Of a stretch of DNA of 64,000 nt, positions 1 through 8,468 are shown in pieces (position 1 is the first letter of the stretch; each line of letters opens with the position of its first letter). The notes under the pieces are model-generated. The model saw only the letters and a list, made by a program, of their open reading frames with translations, ran no database searches and was not told the DNA's origin. This DNA is from Desulfovibrio sp. G11 (GTDB taxonomy: Bacteria; Desulfobacterota; Desulfovibrionia; Desulfovibrionales; Desulfovibrionaceae): assembly GCF_900243745.1 (NCBI RefSeq), contig NZ_LT984798.1, positions 496,001 to 560,000 of the forward strand. Reading direction: 5' to 3'. The position numbers and the translations under genes were made by a program.

Positions 1-203
1 AACACACGGCGCGGCGTCAAGGCTTTTTGCCATATTTTTTGTTTTTGCCTCTGTCGCGCGCACTTGACAACACACTAAAAAACTACGTATGAGCCAATAC
101 AATTCCGCCATGCTGTGGCCTGCCACGGAGACGGAAAACATTTCCCCTGTTTTCACGGCCGGTTCCGGCCGTTTTATTCTTTTGAATCCCCAAAGGAGAT
201 GTC

Positions 204-1565
204 ATGGCATCCGACCCGGCCCTGAAAGCCCGGCAGACATCCTATCAGGACACTGTCATCAATTATATAAGCAAGGAAGGCGGGCACGTCATTGCCCTTA
301 CTGATGACCAGGCCTTCAGCACGCAACTACGCCTTACCCTGGCGAAAGAACTGGGCCTCTCCGCCCCCGGGCAGTTTACCGCCCTTACTGACCCCCGCCA
401 CCTGCCCGACGAACTGCGCAACCTTCTGCAACGGCACCCTGCCCCTCTGCTTTTTCTTGAACGCAGCATTGGCGGACAGGACCTGAGCTTTCTTGTAGGC
501 CAGATCAAGCAGGCCTATACCGCGCTCAAGATTATTATTCTCACCAGTGAGGTGCAACGCGACAGGCTCATGCTGCTGCACGAAGTCGGCGCGGACAACT
601 TCATTGCCAAACCTGTTTCAATGAACACGCTTATTGAAAAAATGGCCTTTACCATTAAACCCCAGGGCAAGCTTGGGCAGGCCATTGACCTGGCCAAGGG
701 CCTGCTTGAACGCAAGGAATATACACAGGCTCTGGCCGCCAGCCGCAAAATTCTTGAAATCAAGCCCGGCAGCGCCGCCGCCTACCTCGTTATGGGTGAT
801 GCCCACCGGGGCCTTGCCGAGTATGACCTTGCCAGAGAGGCCTATGAAGCCGCAGCAGCCGCGGCCGACCTGTACCTGGCCCCGTTGCAGCGGCTGGCAG
901 AAATGTACGAATACCTGGGCGACAGGGAAAACCAGTTGCGCTACCTGCAAAAGCTCGACCACATTTCACCGCTCAACGTCAACCGCAAAGTCAGCCTGGG
1001 TGAAGTGCATCTGGCCCTGGGCAATACGGAGCAGGCGGAAGACTTTTTTGACAGGGCGCTTGTGCAGATGAACCGTGAGGCAGTGGAGGGGCTAAGCGCA
1101 CTCTCCGGCCGCATAGCCGGGGTGTACGCGGAGCGCGATCCGCTCAAGGCCGAAAAATTCCTGCGCAACAGCCTCGATGTTAAAGGAAAATATCTTTCCA
1201 AAAGTGATCTTGCGCTATTTAACCAGCTTGGTATCAGCCTGCGCAAACAGGGCCGCTGGCAGGACGCCATTACGGAATACAAACGGGCAGTCAGGATTGC
1301 GCCCGAAGATGCCAACCTCTACTATAATATGGGTATGGCCTTTGCCGAAGGGCAGGATTTTCTGCAGGCCAAGGCCAACCTGCTTAAGGCGCTGGATATG
1401 GACCCGGACCTGTATCGGGCCAGCGTAACCATTGCCTACAATTATGGCGCTGTTTTTCTTCAGTCACGCGAAAAGCAGCGTGCGGCCCAGTTCTTTCAGG
1501 CGGCCCTTGATATGGAGCCTGGCCATGCAGGTGCGCGGCGCGGCCTTGAGCGCAGCATGATGTAG
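204..1565 (+). CDS. TPR protein with degenerate response-regulator receiver domain
   Basis: A soluble 453-residue protein. Residues ~28-150 have the alternating strand/helix pattern of a receiver domain, with the conserved Thr/Ser (ILTSE) and Lys (AKPVS) regions, but the phospho-acceptor position holds Glu86 (LLFLER) instead of Asp. Residues ~155-450 are tetratricopeptide repeats, for example AAYLVMGDAHRGLAEYDLA and ANLYYNMGMAFAEGQDFLQA. The start is ATG 204, preceded by AAGGAGAT. No signal peptide is visible. TPR repeats mediate protein contacts, so this is probably a constitutive or non-phosphorylated signalling adaptor (inference). It is followed by a strong terminator and then an IS element, so it appears monocistronic. 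Confidence 0.8.
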   Translation: MASDPALKARQTSYQDTVINYISKEGGHVIALTDDQAFSTQLRLTLAKELGLSAPGQFTALTDPRHLPDELRNLLQRHPAPLLFLERSIGGQDLSFLVGQIKQAYTALKIIILTSEVQRDRLMLLHEVGADNFIAKPVSMNTLIEKMAFTIKPQGKLGQAIDLAKGLLERKEYTQALAASRKILEIKPGSAAAYLVMGDAHRGLAEYDLAREAYEAAAAAADLYLAPLQRLAEMYEYLGDRENQLRYLQKLDHISPLNVNRKVSLGEVHLALGNTEQAEDFFDRALVQMNREAVEGLSALSGRIAGVYAERDPLKAEKFLRNSLDVKGKYLSKSDLALFNQLGISLRKQGRWQDAITEYKRAVRIAPEDANLYYNMGMAFAEGQDFLQAKANLLKALDMDPDLYRASVTIAYNYGAVFLQSREKQRAAQFFQAALDMEPGHAGARRGLERSMM

Positions 1566-1635
1566 CGACAGCAAAAAACCGCCCCGCGGCGGCGGCCCCT
1601 GTACTGCCGCCCGTTCTTCCCGCCCCAGAGCGACA

Positions 1636-1666
1636 AAAAGCGGCCCGTCAGGCGGACCGCTTTTGC
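1636..1666. terminator. Intrinsic terminator after the TPR/receiver gene
   Basis: An 8-bp stem AAAAGCGG/CCGCTTTT continues after one mismatch into CCG/CGG. It has A and T runs on both sides, so it could work in both directions. It lies 70 bp after the TPR gene stop, just outside the left end of the IS element. Confidence 0.75.
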
Positions 1667-1688
1667 ATATCGGCACAATGTTGTCCGG

Positions 1689-2834
1689 TTAAGCACCCAT
1701 AGCTAACAGGCTATAACTATAGGTGTTTATAGTTTTTCGTCTTCGCGGATTCAGAAGTTCTTCCAGAGAATCCTTGCCGAACAGATTCAAGCAAATGAGC
1801 TCGAAGAGTTGTTGCACCGACAGCCCAAGCTTGCTCAGGAATTTCTGATAGGCCAGGAGTAAATACACGGTCAGGGCCGTATAAATCTGGATGTGCACCG
1901 CATTCTCCGAGCGCCCGACAAAGCTTTTAATATGCAGATTTTGTTTGACTTCGCGGAAGAATATTTCAATTTGCCAGCGTTCTTTATAGATATCAGCAAT
2001 TGTCTTGGCGGACAGGCGGAAATGGTTGGTCAAAAATTCGTACCGTTTGCCGGTTTTCGCATCGCGATAGCCGATTCTGCGTAGACGAGTGGTTTTTCCC
2101 CGGCTGCTCACGTCAATGATGTGATCGGACGTGACCCCGGTTTTCCGGTCTACGGCGCGGCGATCAACGAGCTTATAGGCAGCATTGCTCTTCAGTCGGG
2201 TTACGAAGAAAATGCCCTTCGCGGTCAACATGCGAAACCAGGAATAGCAGATATAGCCTTTATCGAAGGTGACGATGGAACCCTTTGGCAATGAAAGACT
2301 TTTGGCCATGCGGCTTTCGTGGGTTTTGGCATTGTTGATATCGAGAAAAGCGGGAATGTAGCCATCGTGGTCAAGCACGGTATTTACTTTCACGCCAGCC
2401 TTGTTCCGCCGGAACGACGCCCAGGGAAAGATGGACAGGCATAGGCTGATGGTGGTGGCGTCCATGCTGTACAGCTTGCACTTGAAGCGGAATTTGTGAC
2501 GAGGCGCACGAAGATGGCACAGGCCATACATTTCAGCGAACAGGTCTTTGAAAAATTCCACAGGCCTTGAATTGTTGGCATCGGCAACCGTGGAACGCGC
2601 TACTGATTTCAAGCCGAGGTGATACAGCCGTCTCTTGGCCGCCTCCAAGGCGCGAAGCCCATCGCGTAAAGAGCGCCTTGCAGCGAGTTGGATAAAGGCC
2701 ATGACGGTGAATTGCTCCTTGAATCCAAATTGGCGTGAAGAGCGGCCAGTTTTGTGCTTGCGTTCGAGTTTTTCAAAAACATGTCCCGGTATCAGGGATA
2801 GCAGTTGAGAGAAGAGTGTAGTATGATGGCTCAA
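1689..2834 (-). CDS. IS4-family DDE transposase (DUF4372 N-terminal domain)
   Basis: A 381-residue transposase with an N-terminal DUF4372-type domain (SHHTTLFSQLLSLIPGHVFEKL). The catalytic residues are visible: Asp125 (YSMDATT), Asp191 (VTFDKGY) and the IS4 signature Y-x2-R-x3-E-x6-K at Tyr283, Arg286, Glu290 and Lys297. I chose the TTG start at 2834 because AAGGAG lies nine bases upstream and members of this family begin at SHH; an upstream TTG at 2858 gives eight more residues but has no Shine-Dalgarno. No frameshift is present, so the gene should be functional. Its ribosome-binding site lies in an arm of an inverted repeat (see 2835-2904). Confidence 0.9.
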   Translation of the reverse strand: MSHHTTLFSQLLSLIPGHVFEKLERKHKTGRSSRQFGFKEQFTVMAFIQLAARRSLRDGLRALEAAKRRLYHLGLKSVARSTVADANNSRPVEFFKDLFAEMYGLCHLRAPRHKFRFKCKLYSMDATTISLCLSIFPWASFRRNKAGVKVNTVLDHDGYIPAFLDINNAKTHESRMAKSLSLPKGSIVTFDKGYICYSWFRMLTAKGIFFVTRLKSNAAYKLVDRRAVDRKTGVTSDHIIDVSSRGKTTRLRRIGYRDAKTGKRYEFLTNHFRLSAKTIADIYKERWQIEIFFREVKQNLHIKSFVGRSENAVHIQIYTALTVYLLLAYQKFLSKLGLSVQQLFELICLNLFGKDSLEELLNPRRRKTINTYSYSLLAMGA

Positions 2835-2904
2835 GTCCAAAATCTCCTTGTGTGGCAAGTTGTTGTGGTAACTTCTTATACCACATACTGCTGAGATTTT
2901 GGAC
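2835..2904 (-). promoter_or_regulatory. Inverted repeat that could hide the transposase ribosome-binding site
   Basis: Two exact 12-base arms, 2835-2846 and 2893-2904 (GAGATTTTGGAC and its complement), flank a 46-base loop that contains a smaller GTGGTA/TACCAC hairpin. The transposase Shine-Dalgarno overlaps the start-proximal arm. A transcript reading in from outside carries both arms and could fold the translation start into a stem. A possible -10, TATAAG, sits between the arms, so the element's own transcript would lack the upstream arm. Confidence 0.55.
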
Positions 2905-3029
2905 TTTTTTGTTACCCCTTAGCCGGACAGCAATGATATCGGCAATGAGAGTTTTTTACGCTCCCTCCAGAAAAACATTTACATGCCATCCGCACACGAG
3001 GCTCAACCCCATGTGCGAAATCACGCTGC

Positions 3030-4673
3030 CTATTCTTTTTGCCCGAGCAGTGCACGGGCGTAGTCTTCGCCGTTGAAGGGGCGCAGGTCTTCCATTTTTT
3101 CGCCCAGCCCCACAAACGTGATGGGCAAATAATGCTGCATAGCTACCGCAATGGCAACGCCCCCTTTGGCCGTACCGTCCAGCTTGGTCAGGATAAGCTC
3201 GTCCACCCCGGCCGCTTCTTTGAACAGCTTTGTCTGCGACAGGGCGTTCTGCCCCGTGGTGGCGTCAATGACCAGAATGCTGCGATGGGGTGCGCCGGGA
3301 TGCTTTTTACCCAGTACCTGGCGAATCTTGGTCAGCTCTTCCATAAGATTGACCTTGGTCTGCAGGCGGCCCGCAGTATCCACAAAAAGAATATCCACCC
3401 CTTCCCTGACGGCGCGGTCCATGGCCTCGTAGGCCACAGACGCCGGATCAGCCCCGGCGGACTTGGCATGAAAAAGCGCTCCCACACGCTCGGCCCACAC
3501 CTGAAGCTGCTCTATGGCAGCGGCGCGGAAGGTGTCGGCGGCGGCAATCATGACCTTTTTGCCCTGCATGCGGGCACGGTGGGCCAGTTTTGCGATGGTG
3601 GTGGTTTTACCCACGCCGTTGACGCCTATCATCAGCACCACTTCTGGCGGGTTGACCGCAGCAATGCGGCGCGGTGCGCGGAATATCTCTTCCACTTCAG
3701 CCATGAGCAAGGCGCGCATGCCGGAGGCTTCGGTAACTTTTTCCTTGCGGGCACGCTCCTTGAGGCGCTCAACAAGCTCCATGGACGGCTCATAGCCCAG
3801 GTCGGCCATGATAAAAAGTTCTTCAAGCTCTTCCCAGAACGCGTCATCAAGTTCGCCGTGTCCAGAAAAAAGGGTGTCCAGTCCGCGTGCGAACTGCTCA
3901 CGTGTGCGGGCCAACCCTTCGGTAATCTTGATAAAAAGTCGACTGCGCTCGTCTTCTTCATCTTCCAGATCAAGGGCAAGGGCAAGGCGGTACTGCAATT
4001 CCGAACGGAATTCGTCCACCTGCCGGTAGTCCATACGCTGCGTCCAGTCGCGGAAGTCCTCCACAAAAGCCTGTGCCTCATGGGGCGGGGCTTCCAGCGC
4101 GCCAAGCAGAAAAGAAAGGCGCTGCCACAAAAAATCGCCGGTTTCGTCCACGCCTTCCAGCACAATGCCCAGCCAGACAGAAAGACGCGGTTCGGCCTCG
4201 CGCAGGCGCAGGGTCAGCGCCTGATCGCCGGAAGCAGCGACGGCAGCGACGGCAGACGGCTCAGTCCCGTGGGGCGAAGAAACTGAAGACGCGCCCGCAA
4301 CTCGGTCGGCTTCGGTCGAATGCGCCATATCTGCCGCGCTTTCTCCAGCAGACAGAGGCTGCTCCACCGCCGCGCTCTCCTGCCCAGAGTGTTCCGGCGC
4401 GCTGCCTGCCTGCACAGAAACTTCCCGTGCAGGTTCTTCGTGCGGCATGGGGGGGGCTTCAGAAGCATATTCCCGGCTGCCGGCCTGTTCCAGACCAGGC
4501 TCCGGCCCGGTTTGCTCCGGGGCAGGCTGCGTGGCTTCTGACGGTGCTGCCGATTGCTCGGGGGCGGCGACTTCGCCGGGAACCTGCTCTCCGGTCGGCT
4601 CCAGCTTTTCCTGTTCCTGCCCCTCTGTGGTTCCGGTGCTGAAAATCTTTTTTATGGCTGAAAAAAATCCCAT
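3030..4673 (-). CDS. ftsY: Signal recognition particle receptor FtsY
   Basis: FtsY is the membrane-associated GTPase that receives ribosome-SRP complexes for co-translational insertion. The 547-residue protein has a long acidic Ala/Glu/Pro-rich N-terminal region (to about residue 230) and then the NG domain. GTPase motifs are intact: P-loop GVNGVGKTTT, DTAGR and TKLDGTAKGG, and the C-terminus GLGEKMEDLRPF is typical. The start is ATG 4673 (MGFFSAIKKIF), with AGAAGGAG upstream; a longer frame upstream has no family support. The A-domain is longer than in E. coli, as I recall for other Desulfovibrio. The next upstream gene on this strand is an HPt-domain protein. Confidence 0.96.
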   Translation of the reverse strand: MGFFSAIKKIFSTGTTEGQEQEKLEPTGEQVPGEVAAPEQSAAPSEATQPAPEQTGPEPGLEQAGSREYASEAPPMPHEEPAREVSVQAGSAPEHSGQESAAVEQPLSAGESAADMAHSTEADRVAGASSVSSPHGTEPSAVAAVAASGDQALTLRLREAEPRLSVWLGIVLEGVDETGDFLWQRLSFLLGALEAPPHEAQAFVEDFRDWTQRMDYRQVDEFRSELQYRLALALDLEDEEDERSRLFIKITEGLARTREQFARGLDTLFSGHGELDDAFWEELEELFIMADLGYEPSMELVERLKERARKEKVTEASGMRALLMAEVEEIFRAPRRIAAVNPPEVVLMIGVNGVGKTTTIAKLAHRARMQGKKVMIAAADTFRAAAIEQLQVWAERVGALFHAKSAGADPASVAYEAMDRAVREGVDILFVDTAGRLQTKVNLMEELTKIRQVLGKKHPGAPHRSILVIDATTGQNALSQTKLFKEAAGVDELILTKLDGTAKGGVAIAVAMQHYLPITFVGLGEKMEDLRPFNGEDYARALLGQKE

Positions 4674-4891
4674 TCCTTCTCCTTCTTGACTCGTGCCCCA
4701 AGACAAAAACGGTACAGGCCCGAAATCCCGGGCTATGGCCGCCCAGGCGCTATAAGCGCACGGTGCAAACCTTCAACAAAAACGCATGTCGCGCCTGCCG
4801 TGTCACAATGCAGCAGGCTTCAGAAAATTTTCTGCGCACAGGCACATCAGGCAAAAGATGTTTTCGGCAAGCCGTGCCTCTTTGAAACTGT

Positions 4892-5977
4892 TTACCGCAG
4901 GCTGTCCAGCACTTCATCAAGGGCCAGAACGCATTCTTCCACAGCCAGCGTGGCACGCAGTCCGTCTGGTCCATGCAGGGCCGTCTGCATGTCTTTGGCC
5001 GCGCCGGCCAGACGCTCTGCCCCAAGACAGGGAGCCGCTTTTTCCAGCAGATGCCCAAGGCGGCACAGCGAGGTTCTGTCGCCCTCTTCATAAAGGCGGC
5101 TCATGAGGCCCGGTGCATGGGCAAAGCAATGGCGGAACAGCCCGGCGGCAACATGCCAGGCATGGTCATGCCTGCGCATAAAGGCCAGACCGAGCACCGG
5201 ACTGACAATCTCGCCCGCCGCATTGGGCAGCAGCGCCTCAAGACCTTCGTCATTTCCGTTTCCGGGCGTGGACCTGTCAGCATCACAGGGGCAGGCTCCA
5301 GCCAGCTCCGCCATGCCGGACATTACGGGCAGCGCCCCGGAGGGCGCTGCTTCCGTTCTCGCCATCTCCGCCGCGGCGGACTCAGGAGGTACGGAAGACA
5401 TATCCGCCCCATGCGCAATCTCTGACCCACGGCCACGGCGCAGCCTGAATACCACGGCCAGGCCCGCTGTCCAGAGCATACCGCTCAGAACAAAACGCCA
5501 CAGCTCCCGCCGCGCGGCAAGAGCTGTTTCTTCCTGACTCACGCGTGGCGCAACGTAAACCTGTACCGTGCCCACAGGGCGGCCCTCCACCCGCAATGGA
5601 CTCAGCCCCGCCACGGCATCTTCGGCCATTTCATCATCCCAGGGTACAGGTTCCCACTGATAATTGCGGCGTTGCCCTTCAAGCATGCCTTGGGGCGTCT
5701 GTACCTTGACGGCATAAATGCGCTCGTCTTCCATAGCGGCCATCACGATGGTGCGGGCTGCCAGTTCGTCCACATCCCACGCCGGAACGGCCAGCAGGGC
5801 AGAAAGTTGCACCGCGGTATTACGGGCCTGCACGGCAAGGCGTTCACGCGCCGCCTCGTTGTCTTCACGCATGGCCCATAAAGAGCACAACGCAAGCAGC
5901 AGCAGCCCCGTGGCCCATATGACCAGAGCCGCGCGTCCGGGCGTGATCCGTAAATGCAGCGAGAATTTTTTTTTCAT
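4892..5977 (-). CDS. Membrane-anchored protein with periplasmic domain and C-terminal HPt domain
   Basis: The 361-residue protein has an N-terminal membrane segment (~16-36), a ~120-residue periplasmic stretch, a second membrane segment (~162-178), a low-complexity linker and a C-terminal helical bundle (~265-361). The bundle resembles a histidine phosphotransfer domain: LGHLLEKAAPCLGAERL aligns with the canonical HxLKGxxxxxGA, placing the phospho-acceptor at His309, although the usual Lys-Gly after it is Glu-Lys. No kinase, HAMP or ATPase domain is present. A partner kinase or receiver must be encoded elsewhere (inference). The gene lies between murJ and ftsY on the same strand. It starts at ATG 5977 with AAGGAT upstream. 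Confidence 0.7.
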   Translation of the reverse strand: MKKKFSLHLRITPGRAALVIWATGLLLLALCSLWAMREDNEAARERLAVQARNTAVQLSALLAVPAWDVDELAARTIVMAAMEDERIYAVKVQTPQGMLEGQRRNYQWEPVPWDDEMAEDAVAGLSPLRVEGRPVGTVQVYVAPRVSQEETALAARRELWRFVLSGMLWTAGLAVVFRLRRGRGSEIAHGADMSSVPPESAAAEMARTEAAPSGALPVMSGMAELAGACPCDADRSTPGNGNDEGLEALLPNAAGEIVSPVLGLAFMRRHDHAWHVAAGLFRHCFAHAPGLMSRLYEEGDRTSLCRLGHLLEKAAPCLGAERLAGAAKDMQTALHGPDGLRATLAVEECVLALDEVLDSLR

Positions 5978-5998
5978 GCGGGCAATCCTTGCGCTTCC

Positions 5999-7729
5999 TC
6001 AGGCACTGCCATCAACTATAGGGACACGTGGCTTCTTGCGCAAGCGCCCGGCAAGAAGAAACAGATCCGGATCGCGCAGGACCAGCAGCACCAAGGCCCA
6101 TACGGCAACCCCGCCAGCAATGCCCGCCAGCAGAGACGGCCACAAGCCCCACGGCGCACACAGGCGCAACAGGGCATTGGCCGCAAAGCCGGTCAGGCCT
6201 CCGGCAAGCACGTGTCGCCCCATGACCTGCGGGCCGGGCAGCCAGAGCGGCAGGCCGGGCCAGAAGCCTCTACGCCCGGCGGGCGGGCAAACGTCGCCTT
6301 CCCGCAGCCTTTTGCCAAGCAGGCGCAACAGCAGGACACATTGCAGCCAAAGACCGCAGCTCACCGCCAGAGCAGGGGCCAGTATCGAATACTCCGGCCC
6401 GAGCATGCGTACCAGTGCCAGTCCGGCGACCAGGGTCCCCCCCACGGTCCAGAGGGCGCTCACGGCTGTGTGCCGTACAAGCCCCAGAGCGTTGCAGGCC
6501 GCCAGCAACGAACGGTTGCAGGCAAAGGCGGGCAGCCCTGGCACATAGGCCAGCAGGGCCAGGCCGGTTTCAAACGCGGCCTGACGGTCAAAAGCCCCAT
6601 GACCCAGCAGACCTTCTACCAGTTGCGGCCCCAAGGCCGCCAAGCCCGCGGCTGCGGGCAAGCTGAGCATAAGGGTGAGGCGCAGAGCCGCCGAAAGATG
6701 CTGCCCGAACCGGCTGAAATTACCTTCAGCAGCCAGGCGGCTCAAAGCAGGCAGGCTGGCCATGCCCAGGCAGACGCCCACAAGCCCCAATGGCAGCTCC
6801 AGCAGACGCTCGGCATAATACAGCGCCGCCACCTGCCCCTGCCCCAGACCGGAGGCCAGCGCCATGGCCGCCAGCATGGCAAGCTGCGGAGCCGCAGCCC
6901 CAAGCACCCCGCCGGGCAGAAGACGCAGACAGCGCCAGGCAGCCCTGTTGACCGCCCGCGTGCGTTCCGCACCCGCACCATGCGCCTGCCCAAGCGCGTT
7001 CAGTGGCGTGCCCGGCGGCCCGTTCCTGAAACTTCCGGGCAAAAGGCGCCGTACGGCCAGCCACTGCGCCAGCCACTGCGCAATTCCTCCGCACAGCATA
7101 CCCGCGGCAAGGGCTGGCGCAGGAGGAAAAAACCCCAAGGCCGCAGCCCCTGCAGCCAGCAGCATAACCATGTTGAACAGGGCCGGAGAAAGCGCCGGAA
7201 GCCAGAATATGCCCATGCTGTGCAGCAGGGCCATGCCCAGCGCCGCCATGCCCGCCGCAAGCACATATGGCAGGCAGAGCCGTAAAAGAAAAACCGTGCG
7301 CTCCAGTTCAGCACCGCTGAAGCCCGGAGCCAGCGCTTTTGCAAGCCAGGGGGCTGCCGCAAGGGCCACCAGGGTAAACAGGATCAGCACAATGCCGAGC
7401 CGCAAGGAGAGAGCACGGGCCAAAAGCCCCGTGGCAGCGTTTTCTGCCCCGCCCGGTCCGCCGTCCCCGCCAAGCTGCAAGCGTACAAGACTGGCGGTCA
7501 GCGTCATTGACAATGAGCCTTCGCCAAGCAGCCGCCGCAACACATGCGGCAGACGCATGGCCGCCACCAGCGCATCAGCTGCCGCGCCGCCGCCCAAAAG
7601 CCAGGCCATGCCCATATCACGGACAAGACCGAGCAGACGCGAAAAAAGAGCAAAGCCGCCCAAAAGGGCCGCAATGCGGGCAAGGCCGCCTGATGGGGCC
7701 GCATCTTTCTGCCGGTAGTCTTTGCTCAT
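5999..7729 (-). CDS. murJ: Lipid II flippase MurJ (MviN family)
   Basis: MurJ moves lipid-linked peptidoglycan precursor across the inner membrane. The 576-residue protein has about 14 hydrophobic segments and the family N-terminus: RIAALLGGFALFSRLLGLVRDMGMAWLLGGGAAADALVAA. The EGSLSMTLTAS segment matches the usual GEGAFSQAFVP region. Length is slightly above the E. coli protein (511), with a longer C-terminus. The next gene starts 22 bp after its stop. The start ATG 7729 has a poor Shine-Dalgarno but matches the family start. Confidence 0.93.
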   Translation of the reverse strand: MSKDYRQKDAAPSGGLARIAALLGGFALFSRLLGLVRDMGMAWLLGGGAAADALVAAMRLPHVLRRLLGEGSLSMTLTASLVRLQLGGDGGPGGAENAATGLLARALSLRLGIVLILFTLVALAAAPWLAKALAPGFSGAELERTVFLLRLCLPYVLAAGMAALGMALLHSMGIFWLPALSPALFNMVMLLAAGAAALGFFPPAPALAAGMLCGGIAQWLAQWLAVRRLLPGSFRNGPPGTPLNALGQAHGAGAERTRAVNRAAWRCLRLLPGGVLGAAAPQLAMLAAMALASGLGQGQVAALYYAERLLELPLGLVGVCLGMASLPALSRLAAEGNFSRFGQHLSAALRLTLMLSLPAAAGLAALGPQLVEGLLGHGAFDRQAAFETGLALLAYVPGLPAFACNRSLLAACNALGLVRHTAVSALWTVGGTLVAGLALVRMLGPEYSILAPALAVSCGLWLQCVLLLRLLGKRLREGDVCPPAGRRGFWPGLPLWLPGPQVMGRHVLAGGLTGFAANALLRLCAPWGLWPSLLAGIAGGVAVWALVLLVLRDPDLFLLAGRLRKKPRVPIVDGSA

Positions 7730-7812
7730 GGCTATCAGGCCTGGGCCGGGCTTTTCGGCGCAAGTCCTGGCAAACCCGCGCCGCCGGACAAGAGCAGGCG
7801 GCGCGGCGGCGC

Positions 7813-8316
7813 TTACGGCCGGTGCGGGTCCGGTTCGGACTTCCAGGAACGAACGGTTTCACGCACAAGAGCGCTCTGTTCTTCGGGCATGCCGTCCTTG
7901 AAGGCCTCGGCAAAAACATGGATGCGCGTGCCGCCACGCGGCGCGAACAGGCCCTTGACCCGGCACCAGCAGGGATTGAGCAGTGCTCGCAGGTCTTCCA
8001 GCACGTTGTTGGTGATGGTCTCCATAAAAGACTGATGATTGCGAAAAGCAAACATATACAGCTTGAAACTTTTGGATTCCACGCACAGTTCGTCCGGAAT
8101 GTATTCAACGGTTATAGTCCCGCAGTCGGGCTGACCGGTCACCGGGCAGAGCGATGTAAATTCGGGAAAGCTGATGCTGATAACATAGGGCCGTTGCGGA
8201 AAACAGTTGGGAAAAGCCTCCAGCAAGGCTACGCTGGGGCCTCCTTCTGGGGAGGTAAGGCGGCCTGTGCCGAGAACCTTGAGGTCCCGGGTCTGATCCT
8301 GGCTGCGAGTGGTCAT
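7813..8316 (-). CDS. queF: NADPH-dependent 7-cyano-7-deazaguanine reductase QueF
   Basis: QueF reduces preQ0 to preQ1 in queuosine tRNA modification. The 167-residue length is that of the short, single-domain form. The family motifs are present: the catalytic Cys in FTSLCPVTGQPDCG, the ESKSFKLYMFAFRNHQ signature with the substrate-binding Glu, and the NPCW region. It starts at ATG 8316 with AAGGAG nine bases upstream. No preQ1 riboswitch consensus was recognised in its 5' region. It lies 83 bp upstream of murJ on the same strand and may be co-transcribed with it. Confidence 0.95.
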   Translation of the reverse strand: MTTRSQDQTRDLKVLGTGRLTSPEGGPSVALLEAFPNCFPQRPYVISISFPEFTSLCPVTGQPDCGTITVEYIPDELCVESKSFKLYMFAFRNHQSFMETITNNVLEDLRALLNPCWCRVKGLFAPRGGTRIHVFAEAFKDGMPEEQSALVRETVRSWKSEPDPHRP

Positions 8317-8468
8317 AGCTTAAACTCCTTGAAAAATATGCTCCGCGCCCGGCCGGACCGGGCAGGCGCGGGCGCGTATTGGACTTGTAACCCATCGCGC
8401 TTGCGGCTACAATATTCTATTATTCTCACGAATCCGACACCCGCCAGTGATTTTTCCGGAGCATGTTT

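Larger units (their letters stand above)
1681..2930 (-). mobile_element. Complete IS4-type insertion sequence (~1.25 kb)
   Basis: One transposase gene fills the element. The ends are imperfect inverted repeats: TGTCCGGTTAAG at 1682-1693 and, on the opposite strand, TGTCCGGCTAAG from 2918-2929 (11 of 12 matching). The pentamer CAATG lies directly outside both ends (1676-1680 and 2931-2935) and may be a target-site duplication, although five bases is short for this family. The insertion lies between the terminator of the TPR gene and the 3' end of ftsY, so it appears to disrupt no gene. Confidence 0.85.

Noticed and set aside
1681..2930. Gene disruption by the IS4-type element
   Set aside because: The left flank is a terminator and the right flank lies past the ftsY stop; no split frame is visible.
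5954..7285. 443-codon frame antisense to murJ
   Set aside because: Extreme Gln/Arg/Pro composition without domain; murJ is clear on the other strand.
8317..8460. preQ1 riboswitch before queF
   Set aside because: Searched by eye for the class I and II consensus; only a normal AAGGAG and GC-rich sequence were seen.
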